Assembly (NCBI GenBank): GCA_023251275.1
Contig: JAHEZC010000188.1
Coordinates: forward strand, 1-5,976
From: Parafilimonas sp.
GTDB lineage: Bacteria > Bacteroidota > Bacteroidia > Chitinophagales > Chitinophagaceae
Direction: 5' to 3'
Length of the DNA: 5,976 nucleotides
In this document: positions 1-5,976 of the stretch, one piece after another
Numbering within the stretch: position 1 is the stretch's first letter
Layout of the letters: each line of letters starts with the position of its first letter
The notes under the pieces: model-generated
What the model was told of the DNA's origin: nothing
Database searches by the model: none
Seen by the model: only the letters and a program-made list of their open reading frames with translations
Translations under genes and position numbers: made by a program

Positions 1-537
1 TGGGATGTAGAGGTGCTTACCCATGAAACAGGCCATAACCTCGGCTCTAATCATACACATTGGTGCGGATGGAATACCGGCCCTGGCAGCACCTGCGGAG
101 CAATTGATAATTGTTATACGTTAGAAACCGGCGGCGGGTGCAATACCTGCCCCGTTATTACCGATACGGCTGCATTGCCGCAGGATTGGCAGGGCACAGT
201 AATGAGCTATTGTCATTTGACCAACAGCATAGGGATTAACCTCGCAAATGGTTTTGGGCCCTTACCTCAGGCAGTAATAAGAAATACTGTTTCAACATCT
301 TCCTGTATTCATTTGGGTGTATCCTGGACCGGAGCAGTTGATAGCACCTGGGAGAATCCCGGAAACTGGAGTTGCGGTTCCATACCTGGCGCTGACACCG
401 AGGTAATCTTAAACTCCGGTCTTGTCAATTATCCTGTGATTAATAGTGATGCAGTATGCAGAAGTCTGACTCAGCAACCTGGCGCTAATGTAAAAGTTAA
501 TACAGGGTACAGCCTTACAATCACAGGATCTCCATAA
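1..537 (+). CDS. Reprolysin-like (M12B-type) zinc metalloprotease, C-terminal part (5' end off window)
   Basis: The frame is open from base 1 and ends at TAA 535-537, leaving 178 residues; the start is outside the window, and the GTG at 13 is an internal valine codon. Fragment residues 8-18 read HETGHNLGSNH, the extended zinc motif HExxHxxGxxH: His8, His12 and His18 are the expected zinc ligands and Glu9 the catalytic base. The Met-turn follows at residues 66-72 (TVMSYCH, Met68). Many cysteines lie between the two motifs, as is usual for secreted members. From about residue 109 a new module begins (WTGAVDSTWENPGNW) and runs to the end with beta-rich text like that of many Bacteroidota surface proteins. 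Family knowledge implies a secreted, protein-cleaving enzyme. The protein stops at LTITGSP with no recognisable type IX secretion C-terminal sorting domain, so it may be shortened or may leave the cell another way. The missing N-terminus would hold the signal and propeptide. Its convergent neighbour is unrelated. Confidence 0.88.
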   Translation, partial: WDVEVLTHETGHNLGSNHTHWCGWNTGPGSTCGAIDNCYTLETGGGCNTCPVITDTAALPQDWQGTVMSYCHLTNSIGINLANGFGPLPQAVIRNTVSTSSCIHLGVSWTGAVDSTWENPGNWSCGSIPGADTEVILNSGLVNYPVINSDAVCRSLTQQPGANVKVNTGYSLTITGSP

Positions 538-542
538 CGATA

Positions 543-599
543 ACCAGGTTTTTGAATTGCTTGAATCATCGGTTGCAATTTATCTTTCTTCCTCCTGGT
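543..599. terminator. Nested inverted repeats between convergent genes, possible bidirectional terminator
   Basis: Outer arms ACCAGG (543-548) and CCTGGT (594-599) enclose inner arms AATTGC (555-560) and GCAATT (575-580). The inner stem extends to 8 pairs (553-560 with 575-582) if one G-T pair is allowed, around a 14-base loop. A T-rich run, TCTTTCTT, follows at 583-590. The element starts six bases after the metalloprotease stop and lies 44 bases past the end of the convergent transporter remnant. Position favours termination, but the stems are short and AT-rich and there is no long terminal T run, so this is tentative. Confidence 0.3.
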
Positions 600-642
600 A
601 AATATTTTTGGTGTGATACAGGAGCAAGGTGTAAAATTATAT

Positions 643-903
643 TTACGATGTGCTGATCATTTCTACAGTCCCCTCTTCTATATCGGCAACCGACGCTTTA
701 TACCGGAGAATTTTTCTGCCGATCATCAGAATTACAAAGCTTGATAAAGCGCAGGCGCACATCACACCTGACATTGGCAAAGCGGTATTGTTACTCAAAA
801 AACTTACCGAAGCTGACGCGATTGCACCAATACTCATCTGGATAGTACCCATTAAAGCAGAGGCGCTGCCTGCATTATGTAAAAACGGGGCAAGTGATAA
901 AGC
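643..903 (-). other. Out-of-frame C-terminal segment of the MFS exporter
   Basis: This 86-residue stretch, ALSLAPFLHNAGSASALMG onward, is the in-family continuation of the exporter reading frame. It carries the conserved NAGSASALMGTIQMSIGA segment that precedes helix 11 in Bcr/CflA proteins, then a hydrophobic segment (MSGVMCACALSSFVILMIG) that would be helix 12, then a polar tail ending EMISTS. Its only ATG near the front is at 852-850, inside the conserved segment, with no upstream start signal, so it is best read as the detached end of the upstream gene and not as a separate small membrane protein. Confidence 0.8.
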
Positions 904-1882
904 AGGTGTTGGGAAAAGTAAATCCCTGGCTGCTTAAGAAAATAAATATGATACCAATAGTGCCAAACAATCCAATCCAGCCCAGCAGCATACCCAAAAA
1001 AAGGGCAATGCCTGCAATTGACTGGCAGCAAAGCGCCGCTCTCACTATTTGTTCACTGCTCCATTTTCTCAGTAAGAAACTGTTTACCTGGCTGCTCAGA
1101 ATAAGGCCAGCAGCAATCAAGGCAAAAATTCCCCCATATTGCTTTTCGGATACATGAAAAATATTCATAAAAACATAAGGCGAGCCGGATAAATATGCAT
1201 ATAAACCCGCAGAGGCGATTGAACCAGTAAAGACATAGGTATAAAATTGCGGTTCTTTTATAACAAGCAGGAATCCGCTCACTATATGCTTTGGCTTTAA
1301 TGAATGTGAGGGGTTAGGCTTTTTGCCTTCAGGCAACCCAAAGTAAAGCGCTGCGAGAATAAGTGTAACCATTACAGCAAGCACTGCAAAAATATACTGC
1401 CATCCTATTGAAGCGGTGATATATCCGCCGAGGGTTGGTGCGATTATAGGCGAAACACCTATTACAAGCATCAGCATAGAAAAAACTTTCGCATTTTCAT
1501 GCACGGGAAAAATATTGCGCACCATGGCTCTCGATGCTACCATACCCACGCATCCGCCTAATGCCTGCAACAGGCGAAGCAAAATAAGCATATCTGCAGT
1601 ATTTGCGAGTGAACATCCCGCAGAGCTGAGAATGTAAATAACAAGGCCAATATATAATGGTCTTTTTACGCCATAGCGGTCAAGCAAAGGTCCATACAAC
1701 AATTGCCCGGCAGAAATCCCGACAAAAAAACTTGATAATGAAAGGGCCACATGTGCCACAGTAGTATGCAAATCCGCTGCTATATCAGGAAAGCCCGGCA
1801 AATACATGTCAATAGAAAACGGGCCAATGGCGGAAAGAAGCCCGAGCAATAATATCAGGAAAAATTTTTGCTTTCCTTTCAT
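643..1882 (-). pseudogene. Bcr/CflA-family MFS drug exporter, frameshifted near position 904
   Basis: This is a proton-driven inner-membrane exporter of the drug:H+ antiporter-1 type with twelve expected helices. From ATG 1882-1880 the frame gives MKGKQKFFLILLLG and repeated hydrophobic helices. Visible family marks are DMYLPG at residues 25-30, the MFS motif A-like YGPLLDRYGVKRPL at 63-76, RLLQALGG at 103-110 and the antiporter motif C-like SPIIAPTLGG at 144-153. After GFTFPNT (residue 326, ending at base 905) the frame reads nine unrelated residues to TAA 877-875. The expected continuation, ALSLAPFLHNAGSASALMG, is in another frame from base 903 and runs to TAA 645-643. Joined, the two parts make about 412 residues, a normal family length. 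The fault is one extra base or two missing bases around 904: a true mutation, or a sequencing error in a working gene. A product ending at 875 would lack roughly the last two helices. The substrate cannot be told. It lies 69 bases after the oxidoreductase gene and does not look like a polysaccharide gene. Confidence 0.85.
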
Positions 1883-1898
1883 GCAGTTAATTGATCTG

Positions 1899-1929
1899 TA
1901 AAACTAATACCGGGCAGCAGAATAATAAA
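1899..1929 (-). promoter_or_regulatory. Weak candidate Bacteroidota-type promoter before the MFS gene
   Basis: On the minus strand TAGTTTTA (1906-1899) resembles the Bacteroidota -7 element TAnnTTTG with a mismatch at the last base. TTTA (1929-1926) stands 19 bases upstream, about where the -33 TTTG element belongs. Transcription would begin a few bases before the ATG at 1882. Both boxes are imperfect in AT-rich DNA, so chance is a serious alternative. Confidence 0.22.
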
Positions 1930-1951
1930 TATTGCTACAATGTTTCCCTCA

Positions 1952-2965
1952 TTATTTCTTTGCTGCATTATAAATTCGCTCTATCATATCCACCACTCTT
2001 AACCCTTCAGTGGCATTCGTGGCAACATCGGCCCTGCCATTAAGCACATCCACTGCATTTTCAATGATGTAGCTGTGATTCGTTGCTGATCCTTTATATG
2101 CACCGTAATCATGTGCCGGATTGGTGGGAAGCAATTTGGGCATAGTATAATTCTTTAAATGACAATATTCAACTTTATCCATATACTGTCCGCCAATTTT
2201 TATGCTCCCGTTTTCTGCAATGATGATGATGCTGCTTTCCATATTTTTATCGAGGACGGAAGTGGAAAAACTGATGCATCCCATTCCGCCATTCAGAAAA
2301 TTAAACGTTGCAATACCGCTGTCTTCAAATTCGGTGAGATGCTGATGATTAAACGATGCAAGCCTCGCTTCTATCTGCTCCACATCTCCAAAAAGCCAAT
2401 ACAGTATATCTATGAAATGGCTGAATTGCGTGAAAAGAGTTCCTCCATCAAGGTCTTTTGTACCATGCCATGTTTTTTTGGTATAATATCTTTCGTCGCG
2501 GTTCCAAAAACAATTAAGCTGAACAAGAAAAATCTTTCCAATCGTACCGGAGTTCACCAAATCCTTTATCCATACAGAGGGAGGAGAATACCTGTTCTGC
2601 ATCACACAAAAAATATGTTTCCGCCTTAGTTCCGCAGCGCAGATCATTTTCTCTGCATCCTGCTTTGTAAGTGCAATTGGTTTTTCAACCACTACGTGTT
2701 TGCCTGCATTAAGGCATTGCAAGGCCTGGCTTGCATGCAAACCATTAGGTGTAGCAATATTGATCACATCTGTTTCAATTCCGGATTCTAAAAATGCCTC
2801 AAGACTGCAAAAAAATGGAGTGTTGAATGAATCAAGTTTCAGTTCAGATTTATCTTTAATATCTATCAATGCAACAAGCCTTGCGTACCCGTTTCGCTGT
2901 ATCATTTCAGCATGGCGCTTTCCGATATGTCCGCAGCCCAGGACTGCAAATTTTATATGGTGCAT
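1952..2965 (-). CDS. Gfo/Idh/MocA-family NAD-dependent oxidoreductase, probable UDP-N-acetylglucosaminuronate 3-dehydrogenase (WbpB/WlbA role)
   Basis: 337 residues from ATG 2965-2963, normal for the family. An N-terminal Rossmann fold is shown by VLGCGHIGKRH (GxGxxG at 10-15) and a beta strand ending in Asp35 (ALIDIKD). The family signature VVVEKPIAL is at 91-99, with Lys95 the expected catalytic lysine. QNRYSP follows at 123-128 and GGTLFTQFSHFIDIL at 174-188, with His183 and Asp186 in the usual active-site positions. The C-terminal half is the alpha/beta sheet domain, ending with a helix TEGLRVVDMIERIY. The start lies one base after the acetyltransferase stop, so translation is probably coupled. 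That neighbour points to the 3-oxidation of UDP-GlcNAc uronic acid, the step that makes the keto substrate for amination. Fold and NAD use are sure from sequence; the exact substrate rests on context. The Rossmann loop differs from what I recall of Pseudomonas WbpB (GAAGYIAPRH), so another nucleotide-sugar substrate remains possible. Confidence 0.85.
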   Translation of the reverse strand: MHHIKFAVLGCGHIGKRHAEMIQRNGYARLVALIDIKDKSELKLDSFNTPFFCSLEAFLESGIETDVINIATPNGLHASQALQCLNAGKHVVVEKPIALTKQDAEKMICAAELRRKHIFCVMQNRYSPPSVWIKDLVNSGTIGKIFLVQLNCFWNRDERYYTKKTWHGTKDLDGGTLFTQFSHFIDILYWLFGDVEQIEARLASFNHQHLTEFEDSGIATFNFLNGGMGCISFSTSVLDKNMESSIIIIAENGSIKIGGQYMDKVEYCHLKNYTMPKLLPTNPAHDYGAYKGSATNHSYIIENAVDVLNGRADVATNATEGLRVVDMIERIYNAAKK

Positions 2966-2966
2966 T

Positions 2967-3545
2967 TCAATCTATTCTGCTTATGCTATTGCCGGTGAGC
3001 TGATATTTCTGCCTGCTTTCCTTACAAACAGCAATGCGTTCTTCATTAAAATGTAAGCGATGACCATGCTCACTCATCCATCCTGCATGGCGTGCCGGGT
3101 TGCCGAGCATGAGGGCATAAGCAGGCACATCTTTGGTGACTACTGCTCCTGCTCCTATAAAGGCATAAGCCCCTATCCTATGCCCGCACAGGATGGTTGC
3201 ATTGGCGCCAATAGTAGCGCCTTTTCCCACATACGTCTGCATGTATTCATGCTTTCTTATTATACTGCTTCGCGGGTTGATGACATTGGTAAATACACAG
3301 GATGGGCCAAGAAATACATCATCTTCGCAGATAACGCCTGTATAAAGGGATACATTGTTTTGCACTTTTACGTTATCCCCGAGAACGACTTCGGGCATGA
3401 TGACAACATTTTGACCGATGCTGCAATTGCGGCCTGTTTTGCATCCGGGCATAAGATGCGAAAAATGCCAAATGGCAGTCCCGGCGCCGATATCGGCTCC
3501 CGGATCAATTACAGCAGTAGGATGCGCAAAAAATGATGAATTCAT
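2967..3545 (-). CDS. wbpD: UDP-2-acetamido-3-amino-2,3-dideoxy-glucuronate N-acetyltransferase, WbpD/WlbB type
   Basis: 192 residues from ATG 3545-3543, about the length of known WbpD/WlbB. It transfers acetyl from acetyl-CoA to the 3-amino group of the UDP-amino-uronic acid, in the cytoplasm. Hexapeptide repeats of a left-handed beta helix begin near residue 8 (HPTAVIDPGADIGAGTAIWH) and run to about 140 (GANATILCGHRIGAYAFIGAGAVV). Diagnostic family text is IWHFSH at 25-30, IGQNVVI at 43-49, VQNNVSLY at 61-68, FTNVINPRS at 85-93 and PAYALMLGNPARHAGWMSE at 141-159. The tail CKESRQKYQL matches the conserved end of such enzymes, so the protein seems complete. The frame stays open 30 codons further upstream to a TTG at 3635, but homology begins at MNSSFFAHPT and the extra part looks non-coding, so the ATG is chosen. 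No clear Shine-Dalgarno sequence is present. The oxidoreductase follows after one base. Confidence 0.9.
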   Translation of the reverse strand: MNSSFFAHPTAVIDPGADIGAGTAIWHFSHLMPGCKTGRNCSIGQNVVIMPEVVLGDNVKVQNNVSLYTGVICEDDVFLGPSCVFTNVINPRSSIIRKHEYMQTYVGKGATIGANATILCGHRIGAYAFIGAGAVVTKDVPAYALMLGNPARHAGWMSEHGHRLHFNEERIAVCKESRQKYQLTGNSISRID

Positions 3546-3657
3546 CTGATTGACTGATATTGAATTTAATGGCTGGTGTAAAAATGGTAAAAATTTTTCT
3601 TCCGCTATTGGAAAACTTTGAATGAGTGATTTCAAAAAACAAAATCACCATAGGTTA
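3546..3657 (-). other. Gap between glycosyltransferase and acetyltransferase genes
   Basis: These 112 bases are the longest spacing inside the sugar gene group. They are AT-rich. I found no TAnnTTTG-type promoter, no clear hairpin and no Shine-Dalgarno sequence. Part of it (3546-3635) is open in frame with the acetyltransferase, but its translation resembles nothing I recognise. Confidence 0.5.
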
Positions 3658-4866
3658 TTATAAATTCTGCAACTCCTCCCAGAAACTTAATGCTATATTA
3701 TGTCTTGAAAAATTTTTATGCACATACTCTTTGCCTTTTGTACCTAATTCTTCCGCAAAACGCCTGTTATGATATAGTTTCAGGACAGCATCAGAAAGCT
3801 CGGCGGCATTCTCCGGTTCAAAAAATAAACCTCCTTCTGCTTCATCAATAAATAATTCCCTCGCTTCTCCTTCTACCCCCAATAAAATCGGCTTGCCTAT
3901 CGCCAGCGGTTCAAATAATTTCGAAGGAATGGCGCCTTTAAAAAGATCAATTTTCCTGAGCGGAACAATGTATGCATCGCATTTATGAAGCCATTGGATT
4001 ATTGCATGGCCCGGCTGATTTGAAATAAATGAAACATTGGGCAAATCCAGGTCATTGCGCAATTGCACCAAAGAATCTTTCACAGGGCCATCGCCGATGA
4101 TATAAAAACTGATATAGTTATGCGACTTCAATTTATCCGCAGCATGAAGAATTACTTCAAGGCCCTGGGCGTGGCCAATAATTCCCGCATATAAAAGGCT
4201 GAACTTCCCGTTGGATTTGCCGTTGCCATTAGTTGCTGCTGTATATTCAAATTTGTCAACATCTACGCCGTTGGGCAGCCAATACATTTTTTTCCCAGGC
4301 ATTATTTTTTTAATGGCTTCAAGAATTCCTTTTGTTTGCCCGGTAATAAGATCTGCATTTTTATATATCCATCCGGCAAGCCTGTGTGCTGTTTTGAGCA
4401 GCAATTTATTTTTTATTATGCCTAATTTCTCAGCGCTTTCGGGCCAAAGGTCCGATACATTGAACACCAGCTTGCATTTCCATTTTTTCTTCAGCCATAC
4501 GCCGGTAATGCCGAGAAATAATGGCGGTGATTCGCAAATGATCACTTCGGCAGGTTCAATTTTTTTCGCAGCATTCCTGTAAGAGCTTATTGCAAATGAA
4601 AAATAATTCATCAGCCGGTGAATAGTCCCTTTACTTTTACCTACATAGATATATGAACGGTGCACAGTAATATCCTCTATATTTTCCCGGATATATTTTT
4701 TTTGTTTGTATTCAGGAAAAATTTCATACTTCGGATAATTGGGCATTGCCGTGAGCACCTCTACGCTGTTTCCAAATGATTTCAGATGTATCGCAAGACT
4801 GGATAACCGGTTTTGAGGCGCACCGGTTTCGGGGGGGTAATATTGCGTAAGAATAAGGATCTTCAC
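3658..4866 (-). CDS. GT4-family glycosyltransferase, WbuB-like
   Basis: 402 residues from a GTG start (4866-4864) to TAA 3660-3658. It is a retaining GT-B fold enzyme expected to add a sugar from a nucleotide donor to a lipid-linked glycan at the inner face of the membrane. The N-terminal acceptor domain begins MKILILTQYYPPETGAPQNR, the family opening, and includes CESPPLFLG at 111-119 and NVSDLWPES at 136-144. LPNGVD at 197-202 leads into the C-terminal donor domain: LLYAGIIGHAQGLE at 224-237, IIGDGP at 256-261, and the donor-binding segment IPSKLFEPLAIGKPILLG at 313-330. The first Glu of the classical EX7E motif is Gly311, as I recall being usual in this subgroup. A short Asn/Gly/Ser/Lys-rich linker at 213-220 separates the domains. 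GTG overlaps the epimerase stop as GTGA, suggesting coupled translation. WbuB of E. coli O26 is linked to FucNAc transfer, but the donor here may instead be the diacetamido uronic acid made by the neighbours; sequence alone does not decide. Confidence 0.88.
   Translation of the reverse strand: MKILILTQYYPPETGAPQNRLSSLAIHLKSFGNSVEVLTAMPNYPKYEIFPEYKQKKYIRENIEDITVHRSYIYVGKSKGTIHRLMNYFSFAISSYRNAAKKIEPAEVIICESPPLFLGITGVWLKKKWKCKLVFNVSDLWPESAEKLGIIKNKLLLKTAHRLAGWIYKNADLITGQTKGILEAIKKIMPGKKMYWLPNGVDVDKFEYTAATNGNGKSNGKFSLLYAGIIGHAQGLEVILHAADKLKSHNYISFYIIGDGPVKDSLVQLRNDLDLPNVSFISNQPGHAIIQWLHKCDAYIVPLRKIDLFKGAIPSKLFEPLAIGKPILLGVEGEARELFIDEAEGGLFFEPENAAELSDAVLKLYHNRRFAEELGTKGKEYVHKNFSRHNIALSFWEELQNL
4863..4866 (-). 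promoter_or_regulatory. GTGA stop/start overlap deciding the glycosyltransferase start
   Basis: On the minus strand GTG (4866-4864) starts the glycosyltransferase and TGA (4865-4863) ends the epimerase. No ATG lies near the conserved KILILTQYYPPE opening, so the GTG is the only sensible start. The overlap suggests that ribosomes finishing the epimerase re-initiate on the transferase. Confidence 0.75.
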
Positions 4867-5945
4867 AAGTTATCAGATAGTTTTTCAATAATAACAGCGA
4901 TTTTTTCACCTGCATTTCCATCACCGTATAATTCCTTCATCTCAGGAAAAGGCTTAGAAAGTAATCCCTGAGAATATTTTAGAATTTTTTTCGAATTACT
5001 GCCTGCCAAAATGCTGTAACCGTTTTTAATCAGTTCTGTCCACTCGGTTTGTTCGCGCAATGTAACACAAAACTTCTTAAAAAAGCAGGCTTCTTTCTGC
5101 AAACCGCCGCTGTCGGTAATAACAATTGAACAATTCGACAATAGCTGCAGCATGTCGAAATAACCAAGCGGTTTAATTATCCTGAAATCTGTATTTATCT
5201 TATGCTGATGAATAAATTTTGCTGTGCGGGGATGCAATGGTACAATTACTTCTTTTTCCTTATTCAGTTGATTTAAAGCCGAGATAATTTTTTCCAGATT
5301 ATTTATGTCATCGGTATTTTCGGCCCTGTGAAAAGTAGAAAGTATAAAGTTGTTTTGACGAATATTCAATTTTGAAAGAATGCCGGCCTTTGATTTTTTA
5401 AAATAATATTTAACTGCGTCAAGCATTACATCGCCTGTCTCATAAATACGATAAAAATCCTTTTCAAATCCTTCCTTTTTCAGATTTTTTACTGATTGCC
5501 TGGTAGGACAAAAAAGCAAATTGCTTACCCTGTCTGTAAGAATCCGGTTGATTTCTTCCGGCATCTGCATGTTGTGACTCCTTAATCCTGCTTCCACATG
5601 TGCAACCGGTATTTGCAATTTTGAAGCAGCGAGAGCAGCAGCAAGTGTACTATTTGTATCTCCGTAAACCAAAACAAGATCAGGCTTTTCTTTCAACAGG
5701 ATCTTTTCAATGCCATCGAGCATTTTTGCAGTCATTGCTCCATGTGAATGTTCTTTTATATCGAGGTTATAAGCCGGTTCTGGTATATTCATTTCCTCAA
5801 AAAAAACAGCCGACATATTATTGTCGTAATGCTGGCCTGTGTGCAGGATAATTTCTTCAATATTTTTTCTTTTGTGAACAGCTCTTGATACAACAGCAGC
5901 TTTAATGAATTGAGGCCTGGCGCCAACCACAGTAAGCAGTCTCAT
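4863..5945 (-). CDS. wbpI: Non-hydrolysing UDP-N-acetylglucosamine 2-epimerase family, probable UDP-2,3-diacetamido-2,3-dideoxy-glucuronate 2-epimerase
   Basis: 360 residues from ATG 5945-5943, the usual length. A TTG in frame at 5975 would add ten residues (LLSGKPECC region) before the universal MRLLTVVGARPQFIK opening, so the ATG is chosen. Family marks: GARPQFIK at 8-15, HTGQHYD at 35-41, VYGDTNSTLA at 93-102 (Asp96), HVEAGLRS at 116-123 (Glu118), MPEEINR at 128-134 (Glu131), STFHRAEN at 203-210 (His206), PLHPR at 236-240 and TDSGGLQKEA at 277-286. It inverts carbon 2 of a UDP-2-acetamido sugar. Two segments separate it from plain WecB-type enzymes: LRSHNMQMPEEINR where WecB has a longer different loop, and REQTEWTE at 297-304 where WecB has an ERPE form. 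These, with WbpD and oxidoreductase neighbours, favour the WbpI/WlbD reaction giving UDP-ManNAc(3NAc)A. WecB activity (UDP-ManNAc) is the alternative. Its stop overlaps the start of the glycosyltransferase gene. Confidence 0.9.
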   Translation of the reverse strand: MRLLTVVGARPQFIKAAVVSRAVHKRKNIEEIILHTGQHYDNNMSAVFFEEMNIPEPAYNLDIKEHSHGAMTAKMLDGIEKILLKEKPDLVLVYGDTNSTLAAALAASKLQIPVAHVEAGLRSHNMQMPEEINRILTDRVSNLLFCPTRQSVKNLKKEGFEKDFYRIYETGDVMLDAVKYYFKKSKAGILSKLNIRQNNFILSTFHRAENTDDINNLEKIISALNQLNKEKEVIVPLHPRTAKFIHQHKINTDFRIIKPLGYFDMLQLLSNCSIVITDSGGLQKEACFFKKFCVTLREQTEWTELIKNGYSILAGSNSKKILKYSQGLLSKPFPEMKELYGDGNAGEKIAVIIEKLSDNL

Positions 5946-5976
5946 GCAGCATTCCGGTTTTCCTGATAAAAGCAAA

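Noticed and set aside
643..852. A separate 69-residue membrane protein
   Set aside because: Its sequence is the expected C-terminal end of the adjacent Bcr/CflA exporter, and in-family text extends upstream of its ATG to base 903.
650..937. Plus-strand ORF opposite the end of the MFS gene
   Set aside because: The opposite strand carries clear MFS text in both frames around the frameshift; this ORF has no recognisable product.
2159..2629. Long plus-strand ORF (156 codons) opposite the oxidoreductase
   Set aside because: It is antisense to a gene with clear family motifs, with no homology or start signal of its own. The other long plus-strand ORFs in the window were dropped for the same reason.
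3505..3651. Small minus-strand ORF starting ATGGTG six bases after the glycosyltransferase stop (about 48 codons)
   Set aside because: It overlaps the well-supported acetyltransferase start in another frame, its product resembles nothing I recognise, and no start signal is visible.
4724..4924. Minus-strand ORF across the epimerase/glycosyltransferase junction
   Set aside because: It lies out of frame over two strongly recognised genes and its text is a shadow of their codons.
5799..5806. Run of eight A (T on the coding strand) in the epimerase as a possible slippage switch
   Set aside because: It encodes the conserved FFEE segment in an AT-rich gene and the reading frame is intact; such runs are ordinary here.
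5946..5975. Upstream TTG start for the epimerase
   Set aside because: It would place ten non-conserved residues before the standard MRLLTVVGARPQ opening.

Overview
The window reads as part of a Bacteroidota chromosome, probably Chitinophagales or a relative. The evidence is AT-leaning composition, start codons without clear Shine-Dalgarno sequences, and a secreted reprolysin-like metalloprotease carrying the 'WTGAVDSTWENPGNW' type of surface module common in that phylum. No rRNA, tRNA, CRISPR array, insertion sequence or phage gene was seen. Taxonomy is inferred from protein style, not from a marker gene.

Layout. Positions 1-537 (+) hold the 3' end of a zinc metalloprotease gene whose start lies off the left edge. 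Positions 538-642 are a short convergent intergenic stretch with nested inverted repeats, a possible terminator. All the rest is on the minus strand, transcribed right to left: a non-hydrolysing UDP-sugar 2-epimerase (5945-4863, WbpI/WlbD type), a GT4 glycosyltransferase (4866-3658, WbuB-like), a left-handed beta-helix N-acetyltransferase (3545-2967, WbpD/WlbB type), a Gfo/Idh/MocA oxidoreductase (2965-1952, probably the WbpB/WlbA 3-dehydrogenase), and a Bcr/CflA-type MFS drug exporter (1882-643) broken by a frameshift near position 904.

How the genes work together. Epimerase, acetyltransferase and oxidoreductase match three of the five steps from UDP-GlcNAc to UDP-2,3-diacetamido-2,3-dideoxy-mannuronic acid, a surface-polysaccharide sugar known from the Pseudomonas wbp and Bordetella wlb loci. 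The glycosyltransferase between them would add a sugar to a lipid-linked glycan. The 6-dehydrogenase (WbpA) and the aminotransferase (WbpE) are not in the window and would be expected upstream of the epimerase, beyond the right edge, or elsewhere in the genome. Tight junctions (a 4-base GTGA overlap and a 1-base gap) suggest an operon. The MFS gene is 69 bases further on, has a weak candidate promoter of its own, and is probably functionally unrelated.

The most notable points are the MFS frameshift, the split sugar cassette and the metalloprotease that stops without a visible type IX secretion C-terminal domain. I see no convincing undescribed system here.
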